From: Microseira wollei NIES-4236
Lineage (GTDB): Bacteria > Cyanobacteriota > Cyanobacteriia > Cyanobacteriales > Aerosakkonemataceae
Reading direction: 5' to 3'
Assembly: GCF_020521235.1 (NCBI RefSeq)
Contig: NZ_BLAY01000051.1
Location: forward strand, 1 to 56,138
DNA length: 56,138 bases
Shown here: piece by piece, positions 54,930-56,138 of the stretch
Layout: every line of letters starts with the position of its first letter
Position numbering within the stretch: the stretch's first letter is position 1
Translations under genes and position numbers: made by a program
The notes under the pieces: generated by a model
Told to the model about the DNA's origin: nothing
Databases searched by the model: none
The model's input: the letters and a program-made list of their open reading frames with translations, nothing else

Positions 54930-55896
54930 GAATTAGTAATGCCCGTTGCTTCAATAGCGCCGCTGATCCGATCGCTCATTTTGGGTCAAGGCACTACGCT
55001 CTACATCTTACTGACCCTTGATACGCCCATGCCTGAGGGCAATGGTACTCTTCGGCAGGTAGGCTTTCCGTACTAAACCTTACACAACCGCAGGTCTAAT
55101 TTTTGGGAATTTAACAGCCTACATCATCCAGGCGGTATCGCTTGCCTTTTGACTCGCCGCTTTTTCAAGTAAGCGATCGCTTCTTCCTTACCACCTTAAC
55201 CGCTTTTTAACCCCTGATATTCTTTTTTATGCCAACTTTTGGACAAACCAAGCTGCCAAAAGCAGGCTTTTAACGGTTTAGAGCTTGGTTGAGCTGCGTT
55301 CGCGAAGCGTTGGGAGGCATATCGCTGGCTTGATTTGATGATTTGAACCGTTTCCTTGGGTTTAGCCCCAGGTTTCCTCCCAAACCAGACCTATGTTTGG
55401 TTTCTATCAAGGCGACCGGGCGTATTGCCTTGGCAACGCCGACTCAAGTTATAGATTAACAGAATTTTCCTTATTTTTAACCTTCGGATTGCTGGTTTCT
55501 GCGATAATATAAAGATTTTTTGCCAAATCTTCTCATAAATCCCCAAAAAACTATCCGCTCTCGCGGGTTGGTTGGAAAATTTAACCAACAACGCGAGAGC
55601 GGTCTAGCGGGTCTTCAGATTGAACCTGACTGCCGGGAGGAACTCTTCAGTTATTACCAGCAGTTGCAGCGTTTTAGTTCCCGAAGGAACTAAGGCTAAC
55701 TGCTAGAGAACAGCCCCGGCACACAGCCGGATAACTTCAATCTGATGACCCATGCGTTTACTACTTTCTATCATGGGCATCACCTCCTTGTTGCCTGAGC
55801 GGTCTTTTTCTCAAACGGGAGTCTGTTCCATTTCAGGTGTTGTACACCTTCAGTTAAGATAACACACCGATTAAAAAATGGAGAGAAGAGGAAGTC
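54930..55896. other. Long intergenic region upstream of the porin gene
   Basis: The right part (55590-55790) is a structured-RNA or micro-ORF candidate listed separately. A perfect inverted repeat CCGCTCTCGCG (55555-55565)/CGCGAGAGCGG (55592-55602) with a TTGGTT/AACCAA inner stem lies next to it. A GCGTTCGCGAAGCG palindrome is near 55297. The remaining bases (54930-55300, 55310-55550) should contain the porin promoter, but no clear box or gene is seen. Confidence 0.55.
55659..55789 (-). ncRNA. Structured RNA or micro-ORF candidate near psbD
   Basis: On the minus strand AAGGAGGTG (55789-55781) precedes ATG 55774, opening a 23-residue frame MIESSKRMGHQIEVIRLCAG... that ends TAG at 55703. The start is caught in a stem (GATGCCCATG with CATGGG-T-CATC). 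A CCGGC/GCCGG hairpin and then an AGCAGTT/AACTGCT stem around TTAGTTCC-TTCG-GGAACTAA (a UUCG-type tetraloop) follow. This could be a riboregulator, a translated small peptide, or both. The identity is unknown and no family is recognised. Confidence 0.45.
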
Positions 55897-55927
55897 AAAA
55901 AAAAGACCCCTACCATCTGGTAGGGGT
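55897..55927 (-). terminator. Intrinsic terminator of psbD
   Basis: A perfect 10-bp stem, ACCCCTACCA (55906-55915) and TGGTAGGGGT (55918-55927), is followed on the minus strand by a run of eight T (55897-55904). It lies about 57 bases after the psbD stop. Confidence 0.9.
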
Positions 55928-55983
55928 TGTGTTTTACACGAGATGCTTCCAGTCTGGGGGCGTGTATTGCCCGCCCTTAAAGA

Positions 55984-56138
<155 letters not shown>

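Noticed and set aside
55391-55591. A 66-residue minus-strand frame before psbD
   Set aside because: It spans an inverted repeat, has no ribosome-binding site and shows no family motif.

Overview
This window looks like chromosomal DNA of a cyanobacterium, probably a filamentous one. The evidence is a truncated photosystem II D2 gene at the right edge, an NblS-type sensor kinase next to purD, a PhoX-like phosphatase and RTX proteins, an SLH/OprB porin, many HIP1-type octamers (GCGATCGC), and dense short tandem heptamers (TTGCTAA, TAATGGC, TTGGTAA, CCATTAC). The order-level assignment (Oscillatoriales-like) is inference.

Layout. 1-774: non-coding DNA with several hairpins. 775-8805: a GT-C-like membrane protein, a UbiA/DPPR-synthase-like prenyltransferase and a YqeG-type HAD phosphatase; then a convergent SDR epimerase, purD, the nblS-like kinase and a zinc-ribbon membrane protein. 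9027-15851: one very large RTX protein (about 2,270 aa), minus strand. 16788-22902: a phasin-like protein, an FKBP isomerase, a replicative helicase DnaB carrying two inteins, ribosomal protein L9 and glyoxalase II. 22903-35433: a small conserved protein and then a 12-kb plus-strand glycan cluster: galE, two fucosyltransferase-like genes (GT11- and GT10-like), GT2, GT4 and GT8-like transferases, two paralogous GT-A-like proteins, and an ABC exporter with an unusual kinase-like tail. 35787-42518: a small membrane protein, a UbiB/ABC1 kinase, an M1 aminopeptidase with HEAT repeats and an internal 18-bp tandem repeat, and a methyltransferase. 42817-49036: two secreted-type phosphatases (5'-nucleotidase-like, PhoX-like with RTX tail), then a broken RTX gene. 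49150-54851: a double-domain PTPS/QueD-like protein, a DnaJ-domain protein, a destroyed cysteine synthase gene, an Rrf2 regulator and an SLH/OprB porin. 54852-56138: a long non-coding stretch with a structured RNA or micro-ORF candidate, then the 3' end of psbD with its terminator and no psbC after it.

How the genes work together. The galE-to-35433 block is best read as one pathway for a fucose-containing surface glycan, with the ABC exporter moving a glycan or lipid-linked product across the membrane. The membrane protein/prenyltransferase pair at 775-3197 suggests polyprenyl-phosphate-linked pentose chemistry. The two phosphatases at 42817-48046 suggest extracellular phosphate scavenging. 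Rrf2 plus cysK is a classic cysteine-metabolism pair, but here cysK is dead.

The most notable observations are: (1) two DnaB inteins that each keep only one, complementary half of a LAGLIDADG endonuclease; (2) a roughly 133-137 bp MITE-like family, one copy of which interrupts cysK with a visible 4-bp target duplication; (3) an ABC exporter fused to a HisKA-like domain without its histidine; (4) heptamer repeat tracts that begin at the stop codons of at least four genes; and (5) a compact structured element with a micro-ORF near psbD. All function calls come from reading motifs, and no database search was possible.
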